Assembly (NCBI GenBank): GCA_937864975.1
Contig: CALMDI010000063.1
Coordinates: 1 to 7,273 of the forward strand
Source: an uncultured Chloroflexota bacterium
Lineage (GTDB): Bacteria; Chloroflexota; Anaerolineae; Aggregatilineales; Phototrophicaceae
DNA: 7,273 nt
Direction: 5' to 3'
Shown here: positions 1-5,663 of the stretch, in pieces
Layout of the letters: each line of letters begins with the position of its first letter
Position numbering within the stretch: position 1 is the first letter of the stretch
Program-made: the position numbers and the translations under genes
The notes under the pieces: generated by a model
Seen by the model: only the letters and a program-made list of their open reading frames with translations
What the model was told of the DNA's origin: nothing
The model's database searches: none

Positions 1-1
1 G

Positions 2-394
2 CCAGATGTTCTGATTCCGCCAATTTCGAGAGACGAATTTGTAGAATCTATTAAAGGCTATATGGCGTGGTCGAGAGGGAGGATGGATGGCAGCCTCTCT
101 CGCCCGTCGCAAGCTTACGCGATTCTGACGGTGTGCCGCGGGCTGTACACGTCCCGATACGGGGAGCAGGTTTCCAAGCGTCAGGCGGCGTTGTGGGCAG
201 CAGAGACTTTGCCGGAGTGGGTGTCTCTCATCCAAAATGCGCTCATATGGCGGAAGACGTGGCGTGATGTCGACGTGGATCAGGAGGCGACACTTGCCGA
301 GACACGGCAATTTGTTCATTTCGTCATCGACCAGATTCTTGGCGAGACGCGATCAACCGGCGGAGATCAGAGTTCGGGCAGCGGCATGGGCTGA
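2..394 (+). CDS. C-terminal part of an AadA-like aminoglycoside adenylyltransferase-type protein (5' end outside window)
   Basis: The reading frame is open from base 2 to the TGA at 392-394, giving 130 visible residues. The N-terminal nucleotidyltransferase domain, which would carry the catalytic acidic residues, lies to the left of the window. What is visible is the helical C-terminal domain of the ANT(3'')/AadA type. It has an IPPISRDEF segment at residues 5-13, then AYAILTVCRGLYTSRYGEQ followed by VSKRQAALWAAETLPEW, ALIWR, and a final helix around FVHFVIDQIL. These line up with the AadA pattern of LTLSRIWYS, a Lys/Ala-rich helix, WAMERLP and EEFVHYV. Members of this family transfer AMP to aminoglycosides such as streptomycin or spectinomycin, but many environmental relatives have no proven resistance role. 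The ATG at 62 is internal to the domain and is not the true start. The last 14 or so residues (Gly/Ser-rich) extend beyond the conserved domain into the convergent gene. Domain identity is fairly sure; substrate is unknown. Confidence 0.82.
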   Translation, partial: PDVLIPPISRDEFVESIKGYMAWSRGRMDGSLSRPSQAYAILTVCRGLYTSRYGEQVSKRQAALWAAETLPEWVSLIQNALIWRKTWRDVDVDQEATLAETRQFVHFVIDQILGETRSTGGDQSSGSGMG

Positions 395-2130
395 ACCGTG
401 ACCTTTTCCCGCAGGCGTTCCGTCTCGCGTTTCAGCACGCGCCGCAGTACGGCAACCGCCGTCGCATAGGTCGGCTCGACGCCCGTGTAGCTCAGGCTGC
501 CGGTGCCCAGGTTATGCCCCTTGCTCATGGGCGTGTCCGACGCATAGTGCAGGAAACCAATGTCGAACGGCGCGCCGTAAAGCGTCACGATCTCGTTCTG
601 CGGGTGGCGTTTCGGACGCACCGCTTCGTACACCGACGACAGGTACGGACCCGCTTCCATCTCAATATCCGTGTAGCCCTCGCGGTAGAAGACGTCCATG
701 TAGCGCGGGTTTTGCAGGAAGGTGCCGCGCGCGCTGATCGACTTTTGATTGTCCAGCACCATGCCATACGTCATGTACGGCGCGACGTCGGTGGCGCTGA
801 AGCAGTTCTGAAACAGGTACGTGTTCTCGGAATGCTCGTCGTGGACGACGTTTGGGATCATGATGTCTCCGATGCGCCCGTTCAGCGTTGCCGCCTTGCC
901 CATCGCGTACACGCCGAGGATTTGCGCGACGTGTTCCGTAGCACGCGCCAGAAGCTCGTACGCGCCCAGCCCCAGCGGATAATCGATGTTGAGGATCACG
1001 GCATCGCTGTTCTTCAGTAAGCCAAAATCGCAGGCTTCGCACAGGCGTGGGTCGAGCCATTCCGGGCGCAGCTTCGCCAGTTCGATCACCTGAGTCTCGA
1101 TGTCGAATCCGTGGCGGCTCGGCACGCGGTGAACCCCAATCGTCTGTTCGTCGTGCCGAAGCTGCTGCCGCGCTTCCTTCGCGTCCTCTGACAGATATTT
1201 CTTGAGGATGTAATAGAGGAAATTGTCGAGGTTACGCGCGCCGCCGTCCTGCTGAATGATCGCGTATTCGGTCAGCAAATCCTCGTGCCCGCGCGACCGG
1301 ATATAGTCGATCAGCGTCGTTTCCTCGCGCCGCGCGAACCCTGTTAGCAGGTTCGTGAGGGAGTGCGTGTTGCTGGAAATAAAATATACCGGGCGCTGCT
1401 CCAGGTCGACCACGTTCCGAAGTCCGTTCTGAAGCTCGCGCCACCACGACGCCGTGCCACGCCGGTAATCCGCCTGCGAGCCTGCCAGCAGCCGCAGTCC
1501 GATGTGCTTGCGCGCCTTCGCCATCTTCGTCAGCGTCGAGACGAAGCGCGCTCCCCAGACGATTTCCAGGCGCTGCAATTCAGCAATGTCCATTTGGAGC
1601 GCGCCCGCCAGCATCTGCCGCTCGGCGTCCGTGAGAGGCGTGCTGCGGTCGGCATTTTGCGACAGGAACAGCCTCGCCACCTCGCTTTGCAGCAGCGCGT
1701 GCAGCTTGTTCCACTCAATTTGATACGCCGTCAGAATGGGGATCAGGTCGTCAATGTCCGAACGGCTGGCGATGAATACGGCGAGGGTATGGTCGCCGTC
1801 GAAATGCGTGCGGCGGCGGCGTCCGGGAGCGAAGGTGCGTTCCCATGCCGTCACGGGATACCCGGCGTCCAGAAACGAGGTTTCCACCTGCCCAAGCAGC
1901 ACGTAATCGACGTCCGCCATGTCGGAGGGGAGGCGCAGGCTGCTGTAGACCAGCGCCGACGTATCGGGGAACGGGCTACGCGCGTGAACGTGGAGTGACG
2001 ACTCCATCGCCATGTGCGCTTCAACCAGCGTCTCGATCTGAATTGTATGGGTCGAGCGCAGCAGCGAATAGTACGTCCGCATGTACAGCTCGATCTCTTC
2101 GCTTCCCGTCTTTGGCACAGTCCGATCCAT
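367..2130 (-). CDS. Uncharacterised 587-aa protein with a C-terminal AMP nucleosidase / nucleoside phosphorylase-like domain
   Basis: I do not recognise a characterised family for the full protein; it may be a domain-of-unknown-function family of the DUF6909 kind, recalled only tentatively. The N-terminal ~330 residues look mostly helical and contain an SSNTHSL motif at about 252-258. The C-terminal part, from about residue 374, resembles the nucleoside phosphorylase fold. It has a buried strand plus ILNIDYPLG (378-386), GKAATLNGRIGD (411-422, like the GGL...IGD segment of AMP nucleosidase), IEMEAG (489-494, like the Met-Glu ribose-binding motif IDMES) and YASDTPM (529-535, like VSDKPL, with Asp531 in the place of the catalytic acid). 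The closing helix (about 552-572) also fits. A nucleosidase or phosphorylase acting on a nucleotide or nucleoside is therefore inferred, not shown. The ATG at 2130 is chosen because GGAGG lies 5 nt upstream. A TTG at 2142 (591 aa) would overlap that Shine-Dalgarno sequence. No signal peptide or membrane segment is seen, so it is probably cytoplasmic. It is last in its transcription unit. Confidence 0.85.
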   Translation of the reverse strand: MDRTVPKTGSEEIELYMRTYYSLLRSTHTIQIETLVEAHMAMESSLHVHARSPFPDTSALVYSSLRLPSDMADVDYVLLGQVETSFLDAGYPVTAWERTFAPGRRRRTHFDGDHTLAVFIASRSDIDDLIPILTAYQIEWNKLHALLQSEVARLFLSQNADRSTPLTDAERQMLAGALQMDIAELQRLEIVWGARFVSTLTKMAKARKHIGLRLLAGSQADYRRGTASWWRELQNGLRNVVDLEQRPVYFISSNTHSLTNLLTGFARREETTLIDYIRSRGHEDLLTEYAIIQQDGGARNLDNFLYYILKKYLSEDAKEARQQLRHDEQTIGVHRVPSRHGFDIETQVIELAKLRPEWLDPRLCEACDFGLLKNSDAVILNIDYPLGLGAYELLARATEHVAQILGVYAMGKAATLNGRIGDIMIPNVVHDEHSENTYLFQNCFSATDVAPYMTYGMVLDNQKSISARGTFLQNPRYMDVFYREGYTDIEMEAGPYLSSVYEAVRPKRHPQNEIVTLYGAPFDIGFLHYASDTPMSKGHNLGTGSLSYTGVEPTYATAVAVLRRVLKRETERLREKVTVQPMPLPEL

Positions 2131-2135
2131 GACTG

Positions 2136-2140
2136 CCTCC
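2136..2140 (-). promoter_or_regulatory. Shine-Dalgarno GGAGG for the nucleosidase-like gene
   Basis: The minus strand reads GGAGG followed by 5 nt and ATG (2128-2130). This decides the start in favour of ATG over the in-frame TTG at 2140-2142, which sits on the ribosome-binding site itself. Confidence 0.7.
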
Positions 2141-2187
2141 AATCCTTAGCGCGGGTGCGGCGGTCGAGCGTGCGGACGCGACCCAGA

Positions 2188-2204
2188 GCGGCGAAGCTCG
2201 CCGC
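2188..2204 (-). promoter_or_regulatory. Intercistronic hairpin (7-bp perfect stem, 3-nt loop)
   Basis: Three nucleotides after the TAA stop (2208-2210) of the small membrane protein gene, the transcript reads GCGGCGA, loop GCT, TCGCCGC. The stem is perfect and GC-rich but is followed by CTCTGGG rather than a U-run, so it is not a canonical intrinsic terminator. It may stabilise the upstream mRNA segment or reduce read-through into the 587-aa gene. The rest of the 77-bp gap shows no clear promoter. Confidence 0.4.
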
Positions 2205-2207
2205 GAT

Positions 2208-2576
2208 TTACCCGCGTATTTGTCGGTTAATGTCCCGCATCCGCTTGCGCTCGGCAGCCTTGCGCTTCTGAATCGCCTCGCGCTCTTTGAGCAGGTCTTT
2301 AGTGCTGATGTCGAGGCTGCGTTTCGGCGCTGCCATCGCCAGTATCAGGGTCGCCACGCCGCCGAGTACCAGGAAGATCAGCACCGTCGCGCCCAGGCGC
2401 AGTTGCTCGCGCGGAATTCCCGGCGTTCGGAACTGCGGAACCGCGTCGCGGAGAAGATCGACGACCGCCGGCGCTGCCGCGTAGGCAATCAGCGCGAGCA
2501 TGACGATCATGACGAATCCCAGTACGGGCCAGTATTTGCGAATCCCCGAAATGTCCCGCGGCTCTTTAAACCCCAT
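2208..2576 (-). CDS. Small membrane protein with two predicted transmembrane segments and a basic C-terminal helix
   Basis: This 122-residue protein is not recognised as a named family. Two hydrophobic stretches, at about residues 17-36 (WPVLGFVMIVMLALIAYAAA) and 62-83, are long enough to span the membrane. They are separated by a ~25-residue polar loop containing VPQFRTPGIPREQ. The C-terminus (about 88-122) is a strongly charged helix rich in Lys, Arg and Glu, with KERE and KRKAAERKRMRD, and could form a coiled coil or bind nucleic acid, lipid or a protein partner. No signal peptide cleavage site is evident; a hairpin topology with both ends in the cytoplasm is likely from the positive charges at both ends. 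The gene starts 5 bp after the stop of the fused FAD/FeS gene, with AGGAGA placed 9 nt before the ATG and inside the end of that gene, so translation is probably coupled. A role as membrane partner of that oxidoreductase is possible but unproven. Confidence 0.75.
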   Translation of the reverse strand: MGFKEPRDISGIRKYWPVLGFVMIVMLALIAYAAAPAVVDLLRDAVPQFRTPGIPREQLRLGATVLIFLVLGGVATLILAMAAPKRSLDISTKDLLKEREAIQKRKAAERKRMRDINRQIRG

Positions 2577-2581
2577 GGCAG

Positions 2582-4009
2582 CTAATCTCCTGTGACCGGT
2601 TCACGTTCCGCGGCGGCTTGGACAGCCTCCACTATCTTGTAGTATCCGGTACACCGGCACAAATTTCCCGTAAAGCTTTGCTGGATTTGCTCGACGGTGG
2701 GCTGCGGGTGCTCCTCCAGCAGCTTTGCGCCCGCCATCAGAAAGCCGGGCGTGCAGTAGCCGCACTGCACCGCCCCTTGGGCGACAAACGCCGATTGAAT
2801 GGGATGAAGCTGCCCGCCCTGTTCGAGTCCTTCGACCGTGACGATGCTCGCGCCGTGCGCGCGTGGGGCAGGCACCATGCAGGACATCACCGCCACGCCG
2901 TCCAGAAACACGGTACACGCGCCGCATTCGCCCTCGGCGCAGCCTTCCTTCGTACCCACGTAACCCGCGTCTTCACGCAGAAAGCGCAATAGCGTTTTGT
3001 CATGCCCGCCGTCGAAGCTGTTCGTTTCGCCGTTGATGGTCGTCTGAATCGGCTGATTCGCCTCGTGCATGACCGACTGATTCAGCGGCTCCATCACGTG
3101 CGCCCGCGTCGCCCCCCAGAGCATCGCCGGATCGCGCGGATAATGCGCCGCCTGTTGATTTGCGGCAAGCGCCCCCAGCGCCCGCGCCACGAGGACGCGC
3201 AGCGCTTCGGTGCGATACACCGCCGTCGAGCGAATGTCGTCAATGGGCGACGGCGTTTCCGCCGCCAGCCGCGCCGCCTGGGCAATCGTCTCCGGCGTCA
3301 GCGCCCGCCCGACCAGCGCTTCCTCCGCATTGGGCGCGCGAATGATCGTCGGCGCGACACTGCCGAGGGTAATCACCGCGCGCGTGACCGTCTCGCCGTC
3401 GAGCGCGACGACGACCGCCGTATCCACCACCGAAATCGCCTGCGCGCGGCGCAAGCCAAGCTTCAGGAAAATGCCGCGCTCGTTTTCAGCCAGCGCGCGG
3501 AACGAGATGCCCGTGAGCATTTCCTCGGCGCGCATCACCGTGCGCCGCAGCCCGGTATAAAATTCCGCCAGCGGCACAACGCGCTCGCCCTCGCGCGAGG
3601 TCAGCGCCACCGCGCCGTCGAGCGCCATAAGCGGCGCGATGGTGTCATTCGCGGGCGATGCCGTAATCAGATTTCCGGCAATTGTCGCGCGATTGCGAAT
3701 CTGCGGCGCGCCGACTTCCCAGCACGCCTGCGCCAGCGGCAAGCCATGCCGGACGATGAGGTCGCTGCCGACGACGTGATTGTGCATCACCAGCGGACCG
3801 AGATGAATCCGGTCGCCGCGCTGCTCGATCTGATCCAGCCCCGGCGCGCGCGTAATGTCGATCAGCACGTCCACGTCGGGGCGCTGACCGCGCTCGATTT
3901 CCAGAATCAAATCGGTCCCGCCCGCGATGATCCGCGCGCGCGATTTGTGGGTCGCCAATAATTCGAGGGCTTCATTCAGCGTTGCGACGCTGAAGTAATG
4001 ATTCCACAT
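2582..4009 (-). CDS. Fused FAD-binding (CoxM-like) and [2Fe-2S] (CoxS-like) subunit of a xanthine dehydrogenase / CO dehydrogenase family molybdenum hydroxylase
   Basis: The 475-residue protein combines two electron-transfer modules that are usually separate subunits. Residues ~1-281 form the FAD-binding subunit M type: AGGTDL at 29-34 and TIAGNLITASPANDT at 109-123 match the flavin-contact loops of CoxM/XdhB, and a CO-dehydrogenase flavoprotein C-terminal domain follows. A ~35-residue linker leads to the iron-sulfur module (~319-475). This module has a plant-ferredoxin-type cluster (Cys357, 362, 365 and 377 in GCAEGECGACTV...SC) and a second [2Fe-2S] cluster (Cys416, 419, 451 and 453 in QCGYC...CRC). 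All eight cysteines are present. Electrons would pass from a molybdopterin site through the two clusters to FAD. The ATG at 4009 fits the usual CoxM N-terminus (MWNHYFS...LNEALELL). An in-frame TTG at 4042 would add 11 residues; neither has a clear Shine-Dalgarno. No frameshift separates the domains, and internal Mets at the junction lack ribosome sites. The substrate cannot be deduced because the catalytic large subunit is not in the window. Confidence 0.92.
   Translation of the reverse strand: MWNHYFSVATLNEALELLATHKSRARIIAGGTDLILEIERGQRPDVDVLIDITRAPGLDQIEQRGDRIHLGPLVMHNHVVGSDLIVRHGLPLAQACWEVGAPQIRNRATIAGNLITASPANDTIAPLMALDGAVALTSREGERVVPLAEFYTGLRRTVMRAEEMLTGISFRALAENERGIFLKLGLRRAQAISVVDTAVVVALDGETVTRAVITLGSVAPTIIRAPNAEEALVGRALTPETIAQAARLAAETPSPIDDIRSTAVYRTEALRVLVARALGALAANQQAAHYPRDPAMLWGATRAHVMEPLNQSVMHEANQPIQTTINGETNSFDGGHDKTLLRFLREDAGYVGTKEGCAEGECGACTVFLDGVAVMSCMVPAPRAHGASIVTVEGLEQGGQLHPIQSAFVAQGAVQCGYCTPGFLMAGAKLLEEHPQPTVEQIQQSFTGNLCRCTGYYKIVEAVQAAAEREPVTGD
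2586..2591 (-). promoter_or_regulatory. Shine-Dalgarno AGGAGA for the small membrane protein, overlapping the upstream coding end
   Basis: The transcript reads AGGAGA, 9 nt, then ATG (2574-2576). The motif lies within the last codons of the fused FAD/FeS gene, whose TAG stop is at 2582-2584. This arrangement is typical of translational coupling within an operon. Confidence 0.65.
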
Positions 4010-4044
4010 ACTCGGCAGCCAATTCTGTAGGATGATTTCCAACG

Positions 4045-4050
4045 ATTGTA
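4045..4050 (-). promoter_or_regulatory. Possible -10 element (TACAAT) for the fused FAD/FeS gene
   Basis: The minus strand reads TACAAT about 35 nt upstream of the ATG at 4009, inside a gap whose GC (about 48% by hand count) is well below its flanks. No good -35 hexamer lies 16-18 nt upstream. If used, transcription would start near 4038, downstream of the TTG at 4042, which would favour the ATG at 4009. This is a weak call. Confidence 0.25.
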
Positions 4051-4051
4051 A

Positions 4052-4066
4052 CGCAAGGGCGTTGCG
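4052..4066. repeat. Short inverted repeat CGCAA-N5-TTGCG in the promoter region
   Basis: The plus strand has CGCAA (4052-4056), GGGCG, TTGCG (4062-4066). An overlapping alternative is AACGC-AAGG-GCGTT at 4050-4063. It lies just upstream of the candidate -10 and could be an operator half-site pair, but 5-bp arms arise often by chance. Confidence 0.22.
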
Positions 4067-4114
4067 CCATTATTAAATCGACATGAAAGAACTCTGGAAC
4101 TGCACCCAGGTACA

Positions 4115-4155
4115 AGCAGCGCGTTCGCCTCTGCACATTTATTCACAGCGCTGCT
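4115..4155 (-). terminator. Inverted repeat just after the metallophosphoesterase gene, weak terminator candidate
   Basis: AGCAGCG (4115-4121) and CGCTGCT (4149-4155) are perfect 7-bp complements separated by 27 nt, starting 2 nt after the TGA stop (4158-4160) of the phosphoesterase gene. The long loop and lack of a U-tract make it a poor intrinsic terminator, but the position is right for ending the upstream transcription unit. Confidence 0.2.
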
Positions 4156-4157
4156 AA

Positions 4158-4784
4158 TCACGCTTTCCTCGCCGTTAACGGCTCAACCTCAAAAAGGGTC
4201 ACCGGATTGATATTCATAATGCACGTCTCGCGATACGTCGTTTCCACAGTCGTACGGCGGTCGAAAGTGTGAACGTGCCCGTGTACCATGTAGCGCGGGC
4301 GATACCAGTCCATGAAGCGCAGGAACGCCTTGAAGCCGGTGTGCGTCAGGTCATCCTGATCGTGAATCCCGCGCGCGGGCGAATGCGTCACCAGAATATC
4401 GGCGCCGTACCCGAAGCGCCAGCGACGCGGCAGCAGACGCTTCCCCATGCCAATCACCTTAAGCAGCATCTCGGACTCGGAGTATTGAATCAAGCCGTTG
4501 TTGTAGCGCATCGAGCCTTCGAGTCCGGCGAACGTCAGCCCCTTGTAGGTCAGCACGCGCCCATGCAGGTCTTCGCCACCGGGCGGGTTCATCCGGTAAT
4601 TCTCGTCATGGTTGCCGCGCACGTAAAAGAGCGGCACGTTCAGGACGGACGTGAGGAATTCGAGATAATACGCGGGCAGGTCGCCGCTGCTGAGGATGAG
4701 ATCGACGTCGTGGTAGCGCCGCCGCAGGTGCGCGGCATTCTCCATTTGCTGCATGACCGTATCGCTGACGGAGAGAATCTTCAC
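4158..4784 (-). CDS. Metallophosphoesterase (calcineurin-like fold)
   Basis: This 208-residue protein has the calcineurin-like phosphoesterase motifs in order: SVSD (Asp8), SGDLP (Asp35), GNHD (Asn58, His59), THSP (His134) and HGHVH (His168, His170, His172). These residues bind a dinuclear metal centre that hydrolyses phosphomonoesters or phosphodiesters. The first motif is Asp-Thr-Val rather than the usual Asp-x-His, so one metal ligand of the classic set is missing. From memory, related bacterial proteins with the DLILSCGDLPxYYLE signature also read SDVV here, so this may be a subfamily trait. The start is GTG at 4782-4784, chosen because MKILSVSD is the normal N-terminus; no strong Shine-Dalgarno precedes it. 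It lacks a signal peptide and is probably cytoplasmic. It follows xdhC by 48 bp and is likely cotranscribed. The substrate is unknown, and nothing in the context ties it firmly to molybdenum enzymes. Confidence 0.88.
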   Translation of the reverse strand: MKILSVSDTVMQQMENAAHLRRRYHDVDLILSSGDLPAYYLEFLTSVLNVPLFYVRGNHDENYRMNPPGGEDLHGRVLTYKGLTFAGLEGSMRYNNGLIQYSESEMLLKVIGMGKRLLPRRWRFGYGADILVTHSPARGIHDQDDLTHTGFKAFLRFMDWYRPRYMVHGHVHTFDRRTTVETTYRETCIMNINPVTLFEVEPLTARKA

Positions 4785-4801
4785 GGCTCGGCTCGTTCCG
4801 A

Positions 4802-4829
4802 TGCAACACGGCTGGTCATCACCGTTGCA
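4802..4829. repeat. Inverted repeat TGCAAC-N16-GTTGCA between xdhC and the phosphoesterase gene
   Basis: TGCAAC at 4802-4807 and GTTGCA at 4824-4829 are perfect complements, and an extra GG/CC pairing is possible inside the loop with a 2-nt bulge. The hairpin would form in the 48-nt intercistronic RNA, upstream of the GTG start. It has no U-tract. It could tune expression of the downstream gene or be chance. Confidence 0.25.
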
Positions 4830-4832
4830 GCG

Positions 4833-5663
4833 CTAAGCCTCCGCCTCTGCCGCTTCGCCCAGCCACTGCATCGGCTGTCCGGTGCCGCCGCGCCGCAGCA
4901 TAATCATTTCCGCCATGATGCTGACGGCAATCTCTTTCGGCGTTTCGGCGTTGAGTTCCAGCCCAATCGGCGCGTGAATCCGGCGAAGCTGCGCCGCCGA
5001 CAGTCCGTGCTGCTCCCGAAGCGCCTTAATGGTCAGCGCCCAGCGGCGGCGGCTGCCGATCAAGCCGATGTAAGCGGCGTCGGTTTGCAGCAGCGCCGGG
5101 ATCAGGTCGATATCGACCGGCAAGCCGCGTGTGACCGCCGCGATATACGTCTGTCCGTTGATGGTCACGTGTTGGGCAATATCGGCAGGCTTGCAAATCG
5201 CGTAGCCGTCGAGACCGGGCGCATAATCGGGATTGCAGAATGCCTCGCGGTCGTCGGACAGGAGGACGCGAAATTCCAGCCATTTGCCCAGGTCTGCCAG
5301 CGCTTTGCCCACGTGCCCGCCGCCAATGACCAGCAGCGTCGGCGAAACGACGACCGGCTCGACAAAAATTTCCGCCGTGCCGCCGCAGATGCCGGGATCG
5401 CCCGCTTCCAGGCTGTTGAGCGTGTAGCTGCTCAGGCGCGTTTGCCCATCGCTCATCGCGTCGAGCGCTTCCTGAATGACGCGCGCTTCCATCGCGCCGC
5501 CGCCCACCGTGCCCACAATCGAGCCGTCGGCGCGGACGAGCATTTTGCTGCCTTCGTGACGCGGCATCGACCCCTGCACGCGCACCACTGTCGCCAGGGC
5601 GAGCGGCTCGCCACGCGCCTGCGCTTCCAACAATGCCTCGTAGACTTTTCGGACGTCATCCAT
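4833..5663 (-). CDS. xdhC: XdhC/CoxI-family molybdenum hydroxylase maturation protein
   Basis: XdhC-type proteins bind molybdenum cofactor, help its sulfuration and deliver it to xanthine dehydrogenase-family enzymes; they act in the cytoplasm. The 276-residue protein has the N-terminal XdhC/CoxI domain (GSMPRHEGSKML at 31-42, VGGGAME at 53-59, GICGG at 91-95). It also has the C-terminal Rossmann domain (LLVIGGGHVGKAL from 110, SDDR at 136-139, GSRRR at 203-207, IHAPIGL at 229-235, ETPKEIAVSI at 240-249). Length is normal for the two-domain form. The TR-GLPVD segment (178-184) stands where many relatives have a His-containing THxxxxD motif. The ATG at 5663 is preferred: GGTGGAG lies 10 nt upstream, and MDDVRKVYEALLEA is a typical start. 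An upstream start at 5726 would add 21 unconserved residues inside the preceding gene. It overlaps that gene by 8 nt, implying coupled translation. Its presence near the fused FAD/FeS subunit supports a molybdenum hydroxylase in this genome. Confidence 0.92.
   Translation of the reverse strand: MDDVRKVYEALLEAQARGEPLALATVVRVQGSMPRHEGSKMLVRADGSIVGTVGGGAMEARVIQEALDAMSDGQTRLSSYTLNSLEAGDPGICGGTAEIFVEPVVVSPTLLVIGGGHVGKALADLGKWLEFRVLLSDDREAFCNPDYAPGLDGYAICKPADIAQHVTINGQTYIAAVTRGLPVDIDLIPALLQTDAAYIGLIGSRRRWALTIKALREQHGLSAAQLRRIHAPIGLELNAETPKEIAVSIMAEMIMLRRGGTGQPMQWLGEAAEAEA

Noticed and set aside
62..394. Complete 110-residue gene starting at ATG 62
   Set aside because: The frame is open to the left edge, and residues encoded upstream (IPPISRDEF) belong to the same AadA-like domain, so the gene is truncated by the window rather than starting at 62.
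3068..3094. Separate start for the [2Fe-2S] domain at internal Met codons (3068-3070 or 3092-3094)
   Set aside because: Neither has a Shine-Dalgarno sequence upstream and there is no stop between the domains, so a single fused protein is the simpler reading.
3002..3961. 319-residue open frame on the plus strand
   Set aside because: It is antisense to the FAD domain of the fused oxidoreductase. The translation is dominated by Arg and has no recognisable motif or ribosome site.
4089..4100. GAAC-N4-GAAC resembling a Gram-positive SOS box
   Set aside because: The LexA box of that type is an inverted repeat (GAAC-N4-GTTC). This is a direct repeat and is too short to mean anything alone.
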